A DNA stretch of 64,000 nt from Caproiciproducens sp. NJN-50 (GTDB taxonomy: Bacteria > Bacillota > Clostridia > Oscillospirales > Acutalibacteraceae), in contig NZ_CP035283.1 in the NCBI RefSeq assembly GCF_004103755.1, positions 2,790,001-2,854,000 on the forward strand. Direction: 5' to 3'. Shown piece by piece: positions 25,655 through 34,517 of the stretch; positions within the stretch are counted from its first letter, which is position 1; each line of letters starts with the position of its first letter. The notes beneath the pieces are model-generated. The model ran no database searches. It was not told the origin of the DNA and saw only the letters and a program-made list of their open reading frames with translations. Both the position numbers and the translations under genes were made by a program.

Positions 25655-26617
25655 ATGGGAAAAGTGTTAGTGTCGGCTTCTCATTTTGATATCCTTTGCA
25701 AAGGAGCCTGGACCCTGCTGGAAAAAAACGGGCATAAAGTCATATTTGACTCTTTGCGCCCTTTTCCCGCATACAGCTATGAGGAACTTTTACAGATTCT
25801 GCCGGATATCGACGCGGCAATTATTGGAATGGATCTCTATGATGAAAAAGTGTTCAAAATTGCTCCCAAGCTAAAATGCGTCTGTAAATTCGGCGTCGGC
25901 GTAGACAACGTCAATCTGGCGGATGCTACGAAATACGATGTTAAGGTCTGTAATTGCCCGGGCCAAAATTCAAACGCTGTGGCGGAACTGACCATAGGTT
26001 TCATCATTGACGTGCTGCGCGGCATCACGCCTCTTCACAAGGCTATGGAGAAAAGTTCCTGGCCGCGCTACCTTGGCGAAGAATTAGCCGGCAAAACAGT
26101 CGGGCTTTTCGGTTTCGGAGCAATTGCCCGCCTGGTGGCAAAGAAACTTTCCGCTTTTGACATGAAAATCAAGGCTTACGATCTGTATCCCAATGAAAGC
26201 GCCGCAAAGGAGCTTGGCATAGAAATGGTAAGCCAGGATGAAATCATCGAAACCTGTGACATCATCAGTCTCCACGCTCCCGCTACAAAAGAAAATTATC
26301 ACCTGTTCGGTGCAAAAACGTTTGCCCGGATGAAGAACGGCGCTTATCTAATCAATGCGGCCCGCGGCGCATTGGTGGATCTTGACGCTCTGGCCGAGGC
26401 ACTGAAGTCCGGTAAAATCGCCGGCGCGGCACTGGATGCCTTTGAGGAAGAGCCGCTTCCCTCCAGTGCTTCCATCCTGCAGTGTGAAAACATCGTGCTT
26501 ACGCCTCATACGGGAGCCGAAACCCGTCAGGCTTATGACAAAGTCAGTATGGTCGCCGCTCAAAATGTAGTCGATACGCTGGCAGGACGCGAACCAAAAT
26601 ATTGGGTTAATCGCTGA
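25655..26617 (+). CDS. D-2-hydroxyacid dehydrogenase, second copy
   Basis: 320 residues, phosphoglycerate-dehydrogenase-like. It has GLFGFGAIARL for NAD binding (the third Gly of GxGxxG is Ala), Arg in NAARGALVD, Glu in DAFEEEPLP and His in TPHTGAE. It is a paralogue of the protein at 19.2 kb, sharing FGVGVDN and the overall length. It heads a second run of genes (SDR, kinase, SIS isomerase, mutarotase) on the plus strand. Substrate unknown; reduction of a 2-keto acid or oxidation of an aldonic acid fits the context. Confidence 0.85.
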   Translation: MGKVLVSASHFDILCKGAWTLLEKNGHKVIFDSLRPFPAYSYEELLQILPDIDAAIIGMDLYDEKVFKIAPKLKCVCKFGVGVDNVNLADATKYDVKVCNCPGQNSNAVAELTIGFIIDVLRGITPLHKAMEKSSWPRYLGEELAGKTVGLFGFGAIARLVAKKLSAFDMKIKAYDLYPNESAAKELGIEMVSQDEIIETCDIISLHAPATKENYHLFGAKTFARMKNGAYLINAARGALVDLDALAEALKSGKIAGAALDAFEEEPLPSSASILQCENIVLTPHTGAETRQAYDKVSMVAAQNVVDTLAGREPKYWVNR

Positions 26618-26642
26618 CAGCTTATCTAATGGAGTGTTGAGG

Positions 26643-27377
26643 ATGGAACAGCTTTTACAAGGTAAAATCGCCGTCATTACCGGAGCTTCCCGCGGAATCG
26701 GCAAAGGGATCGCCATGAAGTTCGCACAGGAAGGAGCTGTGACGGTCCTCGTGGGACGCCGGCTTTTCGCACTGCGGGAAGTTCAGTCCGAGATTCAAGC
26801 AGCGGGAGGCAAAGCGTCGTGCATAGCCGCCGATGTAACAATTGACAGCCAAGTAACAGATTTGGCCGGCGCCGTCATAAAGGAATACGGGCGCATCGAT
26901 ATTTTGATAAACAATGCAGGAATCAGCAAAGAAATGCCTTTGCTCGAAATGCCTGTAGAAATATTTGATGAAATTATGACGGCAAACCTGCGCAGCGTAA
27001 TGCTGGTGACAAAAGCGTTTCTTCCCGCTATGGTCCGCCAGAAATATGGAAATATTATCAATATCGGAAGCGGAGCAGCTTTGCGCGGGTTGCCGGGCAG
27101 CACAGCCTACTCCGTCAGCAAGGCAGGCGTTGTCTGCCTGACGCAGGCTCTGGGAGATGAAGTACGTCCGCTGGGAATTCGGGTCAACGTGATCTGTCCC
27201 GGTCCCGTCGATACCGAGCTATTCCAGAAATCGGCCAAACGCGAATACATTCTGAAGGCCGGCGGCGACGTGTTCCGTACTGAAACAGTGGCAAACGGAG
27301 CGCTTTTCCTGGCAAGCGATCTCAGCAAGGGCATGAACAGTCAGATTTTGACGCTGCGCGGCTTTAATCGCTGGTAA
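26643..27377 (+). CDS. Short-chain dehydrogenase/reductase
   Basis: 244-residue classical SDR with TGASRGIGKGI near residue 12, INNAGIS near 85 and the catalytic TAYSVSKAG. The ending LASDLSKGMNSQILTLRGFNRW is unusual for the family, where GG..VDGG is the norm. The ATG is used with GGAG 8 nt upstream; it begins 25 bp after the dehydrogenase stop. Probably a polyol or hydroxyacid oxidoreductase of the same pathway. Confidence 0.86.
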   Translation: MEQLLQGKIAVITGASRGIGKGIAMKFAQEGAVTVLVGRRLFALREVQSEIQAAGGKASCIAADVTIDSQVTDLAGAVIKEYGRIDILINNAGISKEMPLLEMPVEIFDEIMTANLRSVMLVTKAFLPAMVRQKYGNIINIGSGAALRGLPGSTAYSVSKAGVVCLTQALGDEVRPLGIRVNVICPGPVDTELFQKSAKREYILKAGGDVFRTETVANGALFLASDLSKGMNSQILTLRGFNRW

Positions 27378-27507
27378 TTTCCAAGCCCACTTCTAATTTG
27401 CAGGAAAGCAAAGAGCTTTCAAAAAAACAACAATTTTATTCATTGATGAAACAAACAGTCCATCAGACAATTATCTTCACATTTGTCAGGAAAGGACTCG
27501 ATCTATT

Positions 27508-28506
27508 ATGCTCAGAAAACCCAATATTTTAGTGGTGGGAAGTTTTATGACGGACCTGATCGCATCGGCGCCAAGAGTTCCGGAGCTGGGAGAAACAGTC
27601 GTAGGGACATCGTTCCAGATCGCACCCGGCGGCAAGGGCGCCAACCAGGCCGTCCAATGTGCGCGGCTTTGCGCCAACGTAACCATTGCCGGCTGTGTCG
27701 GCGATGACGCCTTCGGGAAAAAAATGCTGAATACGGTCCGTGAATCCGGCGTTGACATTTCCCATGTAAAAGTAAGCCGTGGACATTCTTCCGGTGTCGG
27801 CAACATTCAGTTGGAGGTTTCCGAGAATAGAACTCAAAACCGCATTTTGGTGGTGCCTGGCGCCAATTACGATCTGACTCCGGATGACCTGAGCTGGCTT
27901 GAAAATTCTATCGGCAGTTATGACTTGGTCATGCTGCAGTTGGAACTCACCATGGAAGTAACCAAGTTCGTGGCCGCCTGCGCCCACACGGCCGGGGTTC
28001 CCGTCATGCTGAATCCCGCGCCGGCCACACCACTGGACAGTGGGCTGCTTTCCTGCATTACCTATCTTTCGCCCAACGAGTACGAGGCGGCGTCGCTGAG
28101 CGGTCTGCCCTTGCACACGGACGGGTCCGGCATCAACCGGGAAGATTTAAACAAGGTTATCAGCAAGCTGCGTTCCAGAGGCATCAGCAACGTCATTATC
28201 ACATTGGGCAACAACGGCGCCGTCAGCGCCGATGCCACCGGCATCCAGTACACCCCCTGCGTCGACTTGCTGGATGTCAAGGATCCGACTGCCGCCGGGG
28301 ATTCTTTCGTCGCCGCTTTTTGCACCGGCATAACCGCGGGTCTCTCTTCCCGCGAAGCACTTGACTTTGCCAGCCATACCGCTGCCATAACGGTTTCCCG
28401 CATGGGCGCCCTGCCTTCCTTGCCCACACTGAGTGACGTTCAGGATCTGATGATAAGAAACGGTTTCGCAAAATTTGATCCCTTATTGCTAAACGCATTG
28501 AAATAG
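27508..28506 (+). CDS. PfkB-family carbohydrate kinase (ribokinase-like)
   Basis: 332 residues. The substrate-binding GGKGANQAVQ is at about 41-50 and the anion-hole/catalytic-base motif DPTAAGDSF is at about 262-270, where the usual GAGD is AAGD with the Asp kept. ILNPAPA-type and LSPNEYEA segments are typical of ribokinases. With a downstream RbsD/FucU-type mutarotase, the enzyme probably phosphorylates a pentose or a related aldose delivered by the same island. Confidence 0.88.
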   Translation: MLRKPNILVVGSFMTDLIASAPRVPELGETVVGTSFQIAPGGKGANQAVQCARLCANVTIAGCVGDDAFGKKMLNTVRESGVDISHVKVSRGHSSGVGNIQLEVSENRTQNRILVVPGANYDLTPDDLSWLENSIGSYDLVMLQLELTMEVTKFVAACAHTAGVPVMLNPAPATPLDSGLLSCITYLSPNEYEAASLSGLPLHTDGSGINREDLNKVISKLRSRGISNVIITLGNNGAVSADATGIQYTPCVDLLDVKDPTAAGDSFVAAFCTGITAGLSSREALDFASHTAAITVSRMGALPSLPTLSDVQDLMIRNGFAKFDPLLLNALK

Positions 28507-28583
28507 AGAACCGTTGATTTTTATAGACAGGCGCAGTTACTCGCCGCGTCCGCTAAGTTTCCAATCGGAAAGGAAGCATCGTC

Positions 28584-29198
28584 ATGCTGAAAGAAACAAG
28601 CAAACAAGCAATTGAGCAGTTCCTTGCCTCCGCGCAAAAGGAATTTACAACATTCTGCGTTGGCCTCAGCGCCTCCTCTTACGAAAAAGCTGCTGAAATC
28701 ATACTTGACGCCCAAAAAAGAGGCGGACGGATTCACATCACCGGAATCGGAAAACCCGGCCATGTATCCTCTTATATGGCTTCCCTATTCTCTTCCACCG
28801 GAAATCCCTGCTATTTTCTGGATGGAACCGAGGCTGTTCACGGTTCCTGCGGGCAGCTGGTCGCAGGAGACGTGGTAATTTGTATCTCCAACAGCGGTGA
28901 AACACCGGAAATGAAAGCCACGGCCACAGCGATCCGAAACAATGGGTGCAAGCTGATTGCCGTCACCGGGAATCCCTCCAGTTGGTTGGGAACTTTTTGC
29001 GACACTTGCCTTTCCGCCGGTGTGAACACAGAAGGAGGCCCTCTGAACCGTGCGCCGCGAAATTCTATCCTGGCGGAAACTTTAACGCTTCAGGCGCTTT
29101 CAGTTGCTCTGCAAACGGAACGTGGCTGGACGCCCGTGGAATACGTCCGCTGCCACCCTGGAGGAAAACTGGGGCAATTGCGGAAAAATGAAACTTAA
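28584..29198 (+). CDS. SIS-domain phosphosugar isomerase (KpsF/GutQ-like, no CBS domains)
   Basis: 204 residues forming a single SIS domain: GRIHITGIGKPGHVSSYMAS, ISNSGETPEM and the C-terminal HPGGKLGQ motif shared with arabinose-5-phosphate isomerases. The two CBS domains of KpsF/KdsD are absent, as in several catabolic homologues. Its likely role is to isomerise a sugar phosphate made by the adjacent PfkB kinase. The 3' end runs close to the next gene. Confidence 0.85.
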   Translation: MLKETSKQAIEQFLASAQKEFTTFCVGLSASSYEKAAEIILDAQKRGGRIHITGIGKPGHVSSYMASLFSSTGNPCYFLDGTEAVHGSCGQLVAGDVVICISNSGETPEMKATATAIRNNGCKLIAVTGNPSSWLGTFCDTCLSAGVNTEGGPLNRAPRNSILAETLTLQALSVALQTERGWTPVEYVRCHPGGKLGQLRKNET

Positions 29199-29211
29199 GG
29201 AGCTGCTGTTA

Positions 29212-29619
29212 ATGCTGACCGGAGATTGTATTCATCCTGAACTGATGAGGGTCCTTTCCCTGCTGGGACACGGAGACAAAGTCCTGATCGCCGACGGGAA
29301 CTATCCGCTTGCCTCGAAAACGGGAGAAGCAGAAAAAGTGTGGCTGGGATTAAAGCCCGGCCTTCCCTCTACCATTGATGTATTGGAAACCCTGCAAAGC
29401 ATCATCAATATTGAAAAGGCCGAAGTGATGGATCCAGGGGATGGATCCAGTCCAAAAATTTTTGACGAATTTCAAAAGCGATTGGGCAATATGGAACTTT
29501 GCAAGCTGAAGCGCTTCCCGTTCTACGACGCTTGCTGTGAACCCTCCCTTCGCTTGGCCATTTCCACGGGTGAAAAGCGCACTTTCGCCAATATTCTAAT
29601 TACCGTCGGCGTCGCATAG
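29212..29619 (+). CDS. RbsD/FucU-family sugar mutarotase
   Basis: 135 residues with the family opening IHPELMRVLSLLGHGDKVLIAD and the ending KRTFANILITVGV; it would interconvert ring forms of a sugar before phosphorylation. I choose the ATG that has AAGGAG 9 nt upstream, which also matches where relatives begin; an ATG 24 bp earlier overlaps the SIS gene and has no ribosome-binding site. It completes a kinase-isomerase-mutarotase set. Confidence 0.85.
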   Translation: MLTGDCIHPELMRVLSLLGHGDKVLIADGNYPLASKTGEAEKVWLGLKPGLPSTIDVLETLQSIINIEKAEVMDPGDGSSPKIFDEFQKRLGNMELCKLKRFPFYDACCEPSLRLAISTGEKRTFANILITVGVA

Positions 29620-29702
29620 GAAATAAGCCACGCAGATCCGCGCATCTTTCCGGACCGATACTCAGGAAATGAATTCCCGAAGTATGAATCTTAACCTTTC
29701 CT

Positions 29703-29747
29703 AAAAGAACCCGTCCATCGCGTCAAGCGAAGGGCGGGTCCTCTTTT
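29703..29747. terminator. Bidirectional terminator between convergent operons
   Basis: GAACCCGTCC and GGGCGGGTCC pair with one mismatch around a 15-nt loop. The flanks AAAAG and CTCTTTT give a T-tract on either strand. It ends both the sugar island and the DUF917 cluster. Confidence 0.75.
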
Positions 29748-29770
29748 ATCATTTTCCGCCTCAAGGCCGG

Positions 29771-30856
29771 TCAGGAAAACAACTCCTTCTGGTAGGAAAT
29801 CAGTTCTTTTCCAAGCACCTTTTCCGCTTCCCGGAACAGATTTTCCCGATGCATCCCCATGCCGAGAATCAAACGGTTCCGGGGGATTTTCAGCAGAACG
29901 ACGTTCCTGCCGTCCTGAATTTCCGCACTGGATAAGGGAAGTCCGGTCAACGCGTCAAGGGTGCACAGCAGATCCGGAAATGTGCCGATCCTCTCCCCGT
30001 TTTTTTCCATTGTCATATACTCGTTCCAGAAAGTCAGCTCATAATCGTCCTGCCCGGTCATCACGTGGAGGGAACCCACATCGTACCCGCCGCCCATGCG
30101 CAGCATATAGCTGCGGGTCACGCCGGCACACACGGCTTCCGCGTCATATCCGTCCGCCAGAAAACTCAGGACGCCGCTCACATCGCCCGAATGCTCCAGA
30201 AAACCCCTGCCGATCTCCAGTGCCTGCGCGATGGCGCCGACCGCGGCATGCGTTTCAGCATATTGCGCAGAGACGGGGTTGCGCAGCACGCAGCACATCC
30301 CGCCGGAGGCGACCGCCGTCTGGCGGATGAGATGGGACGCGGCAGGCAGGCTTCCCCTCGCGACGGTTTCCACGTATTTTTCACCCTTGCCGCCGCAGGC
30401 GGACTGTACCGTCACATAATCCGGGAACTGGTCCAGACCCATGCTTCCCATCATTCCGGTCGGGTGGGCCCGGCCGTTGCTCGGCGCATCCACCAGCGGA
30501 ATTCCCGTGAGTGCGGAAAGAATCCAACCGTTGGAGGTGGAAACTCCTCCATTCTCACAACTGGTAAGGCCCGAAATTTTCGTTCCGCTGAAATTTTCAA
30601 AATTATGTAAGGCCGTTTTCCAGTGTTCCGCCGTCACGCAGATATCTTTTGCCGAGGGCGCCCCCACCATCGAAACATTGACGATCGTTTCGTCCGGAGA
30701 CAGCTCCCCGGGCTTCAGCAGCTTTAAACGGTCCGTATGGTGAAAGGCTTCGTCCAGCGCATCCAGTCCCAGCCGGATGCTTCCTCCGCCTCCGCCGCCC
30801 AGCAGCAGCCCTCCGTAAAGCGCCTGAAGGCAAAGCTCTTTTGTCAGTTCCGTCAT
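29771..30856 (-). CDS. DUF917 family protein
   Basis: 361 residues, last gene of the OPT/AroM/DUF1177 cluster. It has the glycine-rich LLLGGGGGGSI near residue 17 and VDAPSNGRAHPTGMMGSMG. The family includes an S-methyl-thiohydantoin desulfurase and is structurally linked to hydantoinase-type metal enzymes, but most members are uncharacterised. The ATG has GGAGGAA 7 nt upstream. Association with a racemase and peptidase suggests handling of a cyclic amide, hydantoin or modified amino acid; this is inference. Confidence 0.8.
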   Translation of the reverse strand: MTELTKELCLQALYGGLLLGGGGGGSIRLGLDALDEAFHHTDRLKLLKPGELSPDETIVNVSMVGAPSAKDICVTAEHWKTALHNFENFSGTKISGLTSCENGGVSTSNGWILSALTGIPLVDAPSNGRAHPTGMMGSMGLDQFPDYVTVQSACGGKGEKYVETVARGSLPAASHLIRQTAVASGGMCCVLRNPVSAQYAETHAAVGAIAQALEIGRGFLEHSGDVSGVLSFLADGYDAEAVCAGVTRSYMLRMGGGYDVGSLHVMTGQDDYELTFWNEYMTMEKNGERIGTFPDLLCTLDALTGLPLSSAEIQDGRNVVLLKIPRNRLILGMGMHRENLFREAEKVLGKELISYQKELFS

Positions 30857-30920
30857 TTGAATTCCTCCGCTTGTTTCATCCCTGCCGAAAGCCGTCTCTC
30901 TTGACAAAAAGGAGTGGCTT

Positions 30921-31583
30921 TCAGCCGTTCATCTGTTTCCGGACGGATTCAAAACAGGCAAAGGTTCCCTCGGCCAGGACCGGGTCGATCACGGGGATGC
31001 CGGTCGCCCTCTCAATCTCCTTTGCGATGCCGATCGTGGTCAGTCCGGTGCAGGCAAGCGCGATCACTTCCGCGCCCAGATTCTTCATCTCCCTGGCTTT
31101 TCTGATGCAGTTCGCCTTTCCCTCCGGCGTCATCAGGTCCAGCGTGCTGTTCACGCCCTCCGGCCTCGCGACCGCGACGATCCGATCCGGAACCATGCGC
31201 AGATAAGCCTTGGGAGCGTAATCCGTTATTCCGAGAACGGCGATTTTCCGCCCGTATTTCATGGCGAGGGCGGCCGTGGTCTCCCCTCCGCCCGTCACCG
31301 GGATTCCCGGAAGCGCGCGGCGGATTTCCTCCACTCCGGGATCGTCCGCGCAGCTGACGACGATCATGTCCACGCCCGCAAACGACTTCGCCGTCTCCAC
31401 GATTTTGGGAACCGCGATCTGTTCCAGCTCGTGGCTGTGAATTCCTTCCCACTGATCCGGAATGCATTTGGAAACGCATCGGATTCCGGGGAAATGCTCT
31501 TCGATGATTTTTCCGTGCAGCCCGACAAAGTCCGGGTCGTCGGATGTCAGGACCCGGATCACGCCGACTTGAAATTCTTTCAT
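30921..31583 (-). CDS. Aspartate/glutamate/hydantoin racemase-family protein
   Basis: 220 residues with the two catalytic cysteines in VVSCADDPG and ALACTGLTT, the pattern of cofactor-independent Asp/Glu/hydantoin racemases. GGGETTAAL and ATGIPVIDPV are further family segments. GGGAGGAA precedes the ATG. It lies between the DUF917 and M29 genes with short gaps, so it is part of one transcript. A role in inverting an alpha-carbon of an amino acid or hydantoin is likely, substrate unknown. Confidence 0.82.
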   Translation of the reverse strand: MKEFQVGVIRVLTSDDPDFVGLHGKIIEEHFPGIRCVSKCIPDQWEGIHSHELEQIAVPKIVETAKSFAGVDMIVVSCADDPGVEEIRRALPGIPVTGGGETTAALAMKYGRKIAVLGITDYAPKAYLRMVPDRIVAVARPEGVNSTLDLMTPEGKANCIRKAREMKNLGAEVIALACTGLTTIGIAKEIERATGIPVIDPVLAEGTFACFESVRKQMNG

Positions 31584-31608
31584 TGCCGATTCCTCCCGGC
31601 GTTTGCCA

Positions 31609-32550
31609 TCATACGGCAAACGAGCCTTTGTCAATGATCAGGGTATCGTCGAAATACAGGGTGGGGTTCAGGATGATCCCATCCATATGGCAGTCCGCCT
31701 TGTTGGTCCCGCCGAAGGACGTATTGGTCCCGAACGCGATATGCACGGTCCCGTAAACCTTCTCATCCTCAAGAATCACGCCGTTGAGAACCGCCGCCCG
31801 ATTCGTCCCGATTCCGAGTTCTCCCACCGTCGCGTTCCGTTCGTTTTCCAGCAAGATATTCAGCATTTCGCTCTTGTCGCCCGTAATCTCCCGCAGCTTT
31901 CCGTCCCGGATCACCACATGAAGGGGCGAATCCAGCTTTCCGATTCCGACCATGGAACCGTCGATCACCATTTCCCCGTTGACTCCGTTTTCCAGCGGCG
32001 CAATGTACGCCTCTCCCGACGGGAGATTGCCGCACTGGCCGGGGAGCCTATAAACGCCGGGGCTCGGAATCCCATTGCGCCCTTCCAGATTCAGGGTCAG
32101 AACGCAGCCGTCCTTTTCGATCCGCGCCGTCCTGCATTTTGTCAGCAGCTCCGTGATTTTCGCCGTCAGCTTTTCTACTTCTCCGTAATCCGCGGTCATG
32201 GCGCCCGCCCCGAACATTTCCTCCGTAATGCCCGGCATGGTGGCCACGCGGGTCCCGGCCTTCGCGGCGTTGATCCGCGCGTTCGTGTGGGTCAGCGACT
32301 TGGCGGTGGGGCAGACGACGATATCCGCGGCCTTCATGGCCTCTGCGACGACCCTGGGCGGCTCTTCCCCGTTCAGACTGCGTTCCTTCATCACCGTCAT
32401 GACCGCCTCGCAGCCCAAAGCCCGGGCGCCCTCGTAAAGCGCCCGGGCGATTTTGACCCTTGTATCGTCCGTGACAATATAAACCTCTTCCCCCGGCTTC
32501 GCATCCAGACAGGAAGCCAGGATTCTTTTGGAAGTTTCCGTTAAATCCAT
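31609..32550 (-). CDS. M29-family (aminopeptidase T-like) metallohydrolase
   Basis: 313 residues. The C-terminal half carries the two-metal ligand set of family M29: Glu in GELGIGTN, His in GTVHIAFG, and His/Asp in DCHMDGI. The same fold serves NicX-type 2,5-dihydroxypyridine dioxygenase, so a non-peptidase role is possible. It is shorter than typical 370-410-residue aminopeptidase T. Located in the OPT cluster beside AroM and the racemase, it might hydrolyse an imported peptide or cyclic compound. Confidence 0.8.
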   Translation of the reverse strand: MDLTETSKRILASCLDAKPGEEVYIVTDDTRVKIARALYEGARALGCEAVMTVMKERSLNGEEPPRVVAEAMKAADIVVCPTAKSLTHTNARINAAKAGTRVATMPGITEEMFGAGAMTADYGEVEKLTAKITELLTKCRTARIEKDGCVLTLNLEGRNGIPSPGVYRLPGQCGNLPSGEAYIAPLENGVNGEMVIDGSMVGIGKLDSPLHVVIRDGKLREITGDKSEMLNILLENERNATVGELGIGTNRAAVLNGVILEDEKVYGTVHIAFGTNTSFGGTNKADCHMDGIILNPTLYFDDTLIIDKGSFAV

Positions 32551-32560
32551 GTTTTCCCTC

Positions 32561-33235
32561 CTATTCCACGTCCGTCAGTTCGGAAATCACTCTCGCCAGC
32601 AGGGTCCTCGGGAGCACAACCAGCTTCCCGGTCTCTCTGGCAAACATGTTTTTCATCTTCTGCGTAAAGCCGATGCAGTCCAGGACCACCAGGTCTGCAT
32701 CCATTTTTCTGATTTCCTTCGCGGCTCTTTCAAGGTCTTCCCACGAACCGTAAGGGGATGCCGGCACCACCTTTACCGTATTCACAAAATCGGACCATTT
32801 CTTTTCGCACTGTTCCACCTGAAGCGGCGACGGGGTTACCGTGACAACATTGGAATTCTTGGTCAGAAGGGGCACGACCCGGTTCAGGATATTGCACGGA
32901 TAAACAAGCGGGACATTGGAGGTGAGGCTGCCGGGAAAATCGCCGGTGCAGAAAAACATGATGAGCCTCACGCCCTCCGTTTCCAGTTCATGGATGCAGT
33001 TTTGGAGTCTCGGGAGAATGTACCGTTCGGCAAACGTCACGGAGGAACCGTCCGTAAGCCTGGAAACCAGCACGTAATCCCCCTGTTCCGGCTTGAACTC
33101 CGCGATCTGTCCCGTCGTGAGGCCGTCAAGCCCTCCCCTTTGAAGCAGTTCGATCTTTCCGTCGAAAATATCCATAATATCGGCCGTGACGTCCACCCGT
33201 GGCGCCTGACCGATCGTAATCGCGCCTATTTTCAT
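32561..33235 (-). CDS. AroM family protein
   Basis: 224 residues, recognised from MKIGAITIGQAPRVDVTADI and the LLQRGGLDGLT and VLDCIGFTQKMK segments. AroM was named from its position next to aroL in E. coli, but its function is unknown. The fold is thought to relate to Asp/Glu racemases, and a Cys is kept in FFCTGDFPG and in LDCIG. Placed between DUF1177 and M29 genes on one transcript. Confidence 0.85.
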   Translation of the reverse strand: MKIGAITIGQAPRVDVTADIMDIFDGKIELLQRGGLDGLTTGQIAEFKPEQGDYVLVSRLTDGSSVTFAERYILPRLQNCIHELETEGVRLIMFFCTGDFPGSLTSNVPLVYPCNILNRVVPLLTKNSNVVTVTPSPLQVEQCEKKWSDFVNTVKVVPASPYGSWEDLERAAKEIRKMDADLVVLDCIGFTQKMKNMFARETGKLVVLPRTLLARVISELTDVE

Positions 33236-33258
33236 GGCAGATTCTCCCTTCCCTGAGT

Positions 33259-34200
33259 TTATTCCGTTTTTCCCAAAGTCATCAGATGATTCATCGGCCC
33301 GTACAGCTTCTGGAGCAGCGCATATTCGTCTTCGTCATAAAACTTCAGGTCCCCCGCGCCATAGGATTTGGCGACTTCCAGCATAAAGCGGGAAGCCTCT
33401 TCCACGTCCGAAAAATGGCTTGCACCCGTAGCACAGCCCGGAACCATGGTCTCCGTCGTGACGGCTACGCCCACAACCGGGGCGTCGGTCGCCGTAGCAG
33501 GCTGAAGAATGCTGTTCAGATGAAACACATTATTTCCATAGGGGGTGATATCCTGAGTTGCCAGAGGGAACACATAAGGCAGACGCCCCGTTGTAATCTG
33601 CATTTTTTCCAGCAGATCCTCCGAAGTGCGCAGAATGTATCCTCCCTTTACGGTCGGGGAAATGGCGAATCCCCTCGTGTTGATCACGCGGTTCCCTTTT
33701 GTAGTGTCCACCGACAGGATCGCGTCCAGTTCGGGGGAAACCTCTTCCCTGTTGACCTGAGCCATTTCGACCGGAGACCCCATGAACGGAACCGGTTTGT
33801 GCGGCTGTGTCGGGGCGTGAGGACAGATCTGAGTGGAAACGAAGACGTCGCCTTCCAGAACATCCCCTTTCTTCCGCATATCCAAAAGCTTCGCGGCAAC
33901 GGTGATCGCGGCCAGCGCGCCGTCCCCGTCGGATACAAATCCGATCACATCGGGCCGCGCGCCGATTCCGCCCAGACGGCCCAGGATCCCGATCGTGGGC
34001 GCGCTGCCGCCCGAGGCCTTCCCTCTGGAGCCGGGAATCCTGACCTTGACCATATCGGTGCTTCCGCTGGGGCCTTTCAGCTCGTAGACTTCAATATTCG
34101 CATCCGGCTGGATGCCTCTTAAGTAAGTTTCCACATCTTTTCCGGTAACGGTGCTGCTGTCCAGAACATCAAACGCTTCCATCAGTTGCTTTAATAACAT
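33259..34200 (-). CDS. DUF1177 family protein
   Basis: 313 residues, recognised as DUF1177 from VLDSSTVTGKDVETYLRGI and ICPHAPTQPHKPVPFMGSPV. The latter has paired His residues, and further on are EMAQVNREEV and DEDEYALLQ; conserved His/Glu/Asp suggest a metal-dependent hydrolase, though this is not proven. It is a standard companion of AroM, M29 and OPT genes in Firmicutes clusters. Function unknown. Confidence 0.83.
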   Translation of the reverse strand: MLLKQLMEAFDVLDSSTVTGKDVETYLRGIQPDANIEVYELKGPSGSTDMVKVRIPGSRGKASGGSAPTIGILGRLGGIGARPDVIGFVSDGDGALAAITVAAKLLDMRKKGDVLEGDVFVSTQICPHAPTQPHKPVPFMGSPVEMAQVNREEVSPELDAILSVDTTKGNRVINTRGFAISPTVKGGYILRTSEDLLEKMQITTGRLPYVFPLATQDITPYGNNVFHLNSILQPATATDAPVVGVAVTTETMVPGCATGASHFSDVEEASRFMLEVAKSYGAGDLKFYDEDEYALLQKLYGPMNHLMTLGKTE

Positions 34201-34244
34201 TCATTTTACCTCCATCGCTTTCAATATGTTAATAAAAATCAGAA

Positions 34245-34517
34245 TTATTGCACGCAGTCCACCAGTTTGGCGGCCGCGTCACGGAGCATCTGGTAAAAAC
34301 CGGCTTCATCGGACATGGTTTTGCGTTTGCCGTTTTCAATGATTTCAACCAGTTCTTTCAGACTGCTGTTTTCAGGGTCGTCCGCCAGCATCAGTTTGCA
34401 GAGGCGCTCCGCCGCCTCGATCATCCTCAAGGGCCCGTAAATCCTGGGCTCTCCTTCCAAACCGGCCGCGCCGGCTACCAGATATGCCAGAAGTTCAAAC
34501 GATTCGTTTCGGATCAT
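34245..34517 (-). CDS. Small protein of unknown function in the OPT cluster (90 aa)
   Basis: 90-residue, mostly alpha-helical protein beginning MIRNESFELLAYLVAGAAGL. Its start overlaps the stop of the nitroreductase gene as ATGA, so it is translationally coupled and very likely real. There is no signal peptide or clear metal site. Conserved placement with DUF1177/AroM would suggest a structural or regulatory partner. I recognise no named family with confidence. Confidence 0.75.
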   Translation of the reverse strand: MIRNESFELLAYLVAGAAGLEGEPRIYGPLRMIEAAERLCKLMLADDPENSSLKELVEIIENGKRKTMSDEAGFYQMLRDAAAKLVDCVQ

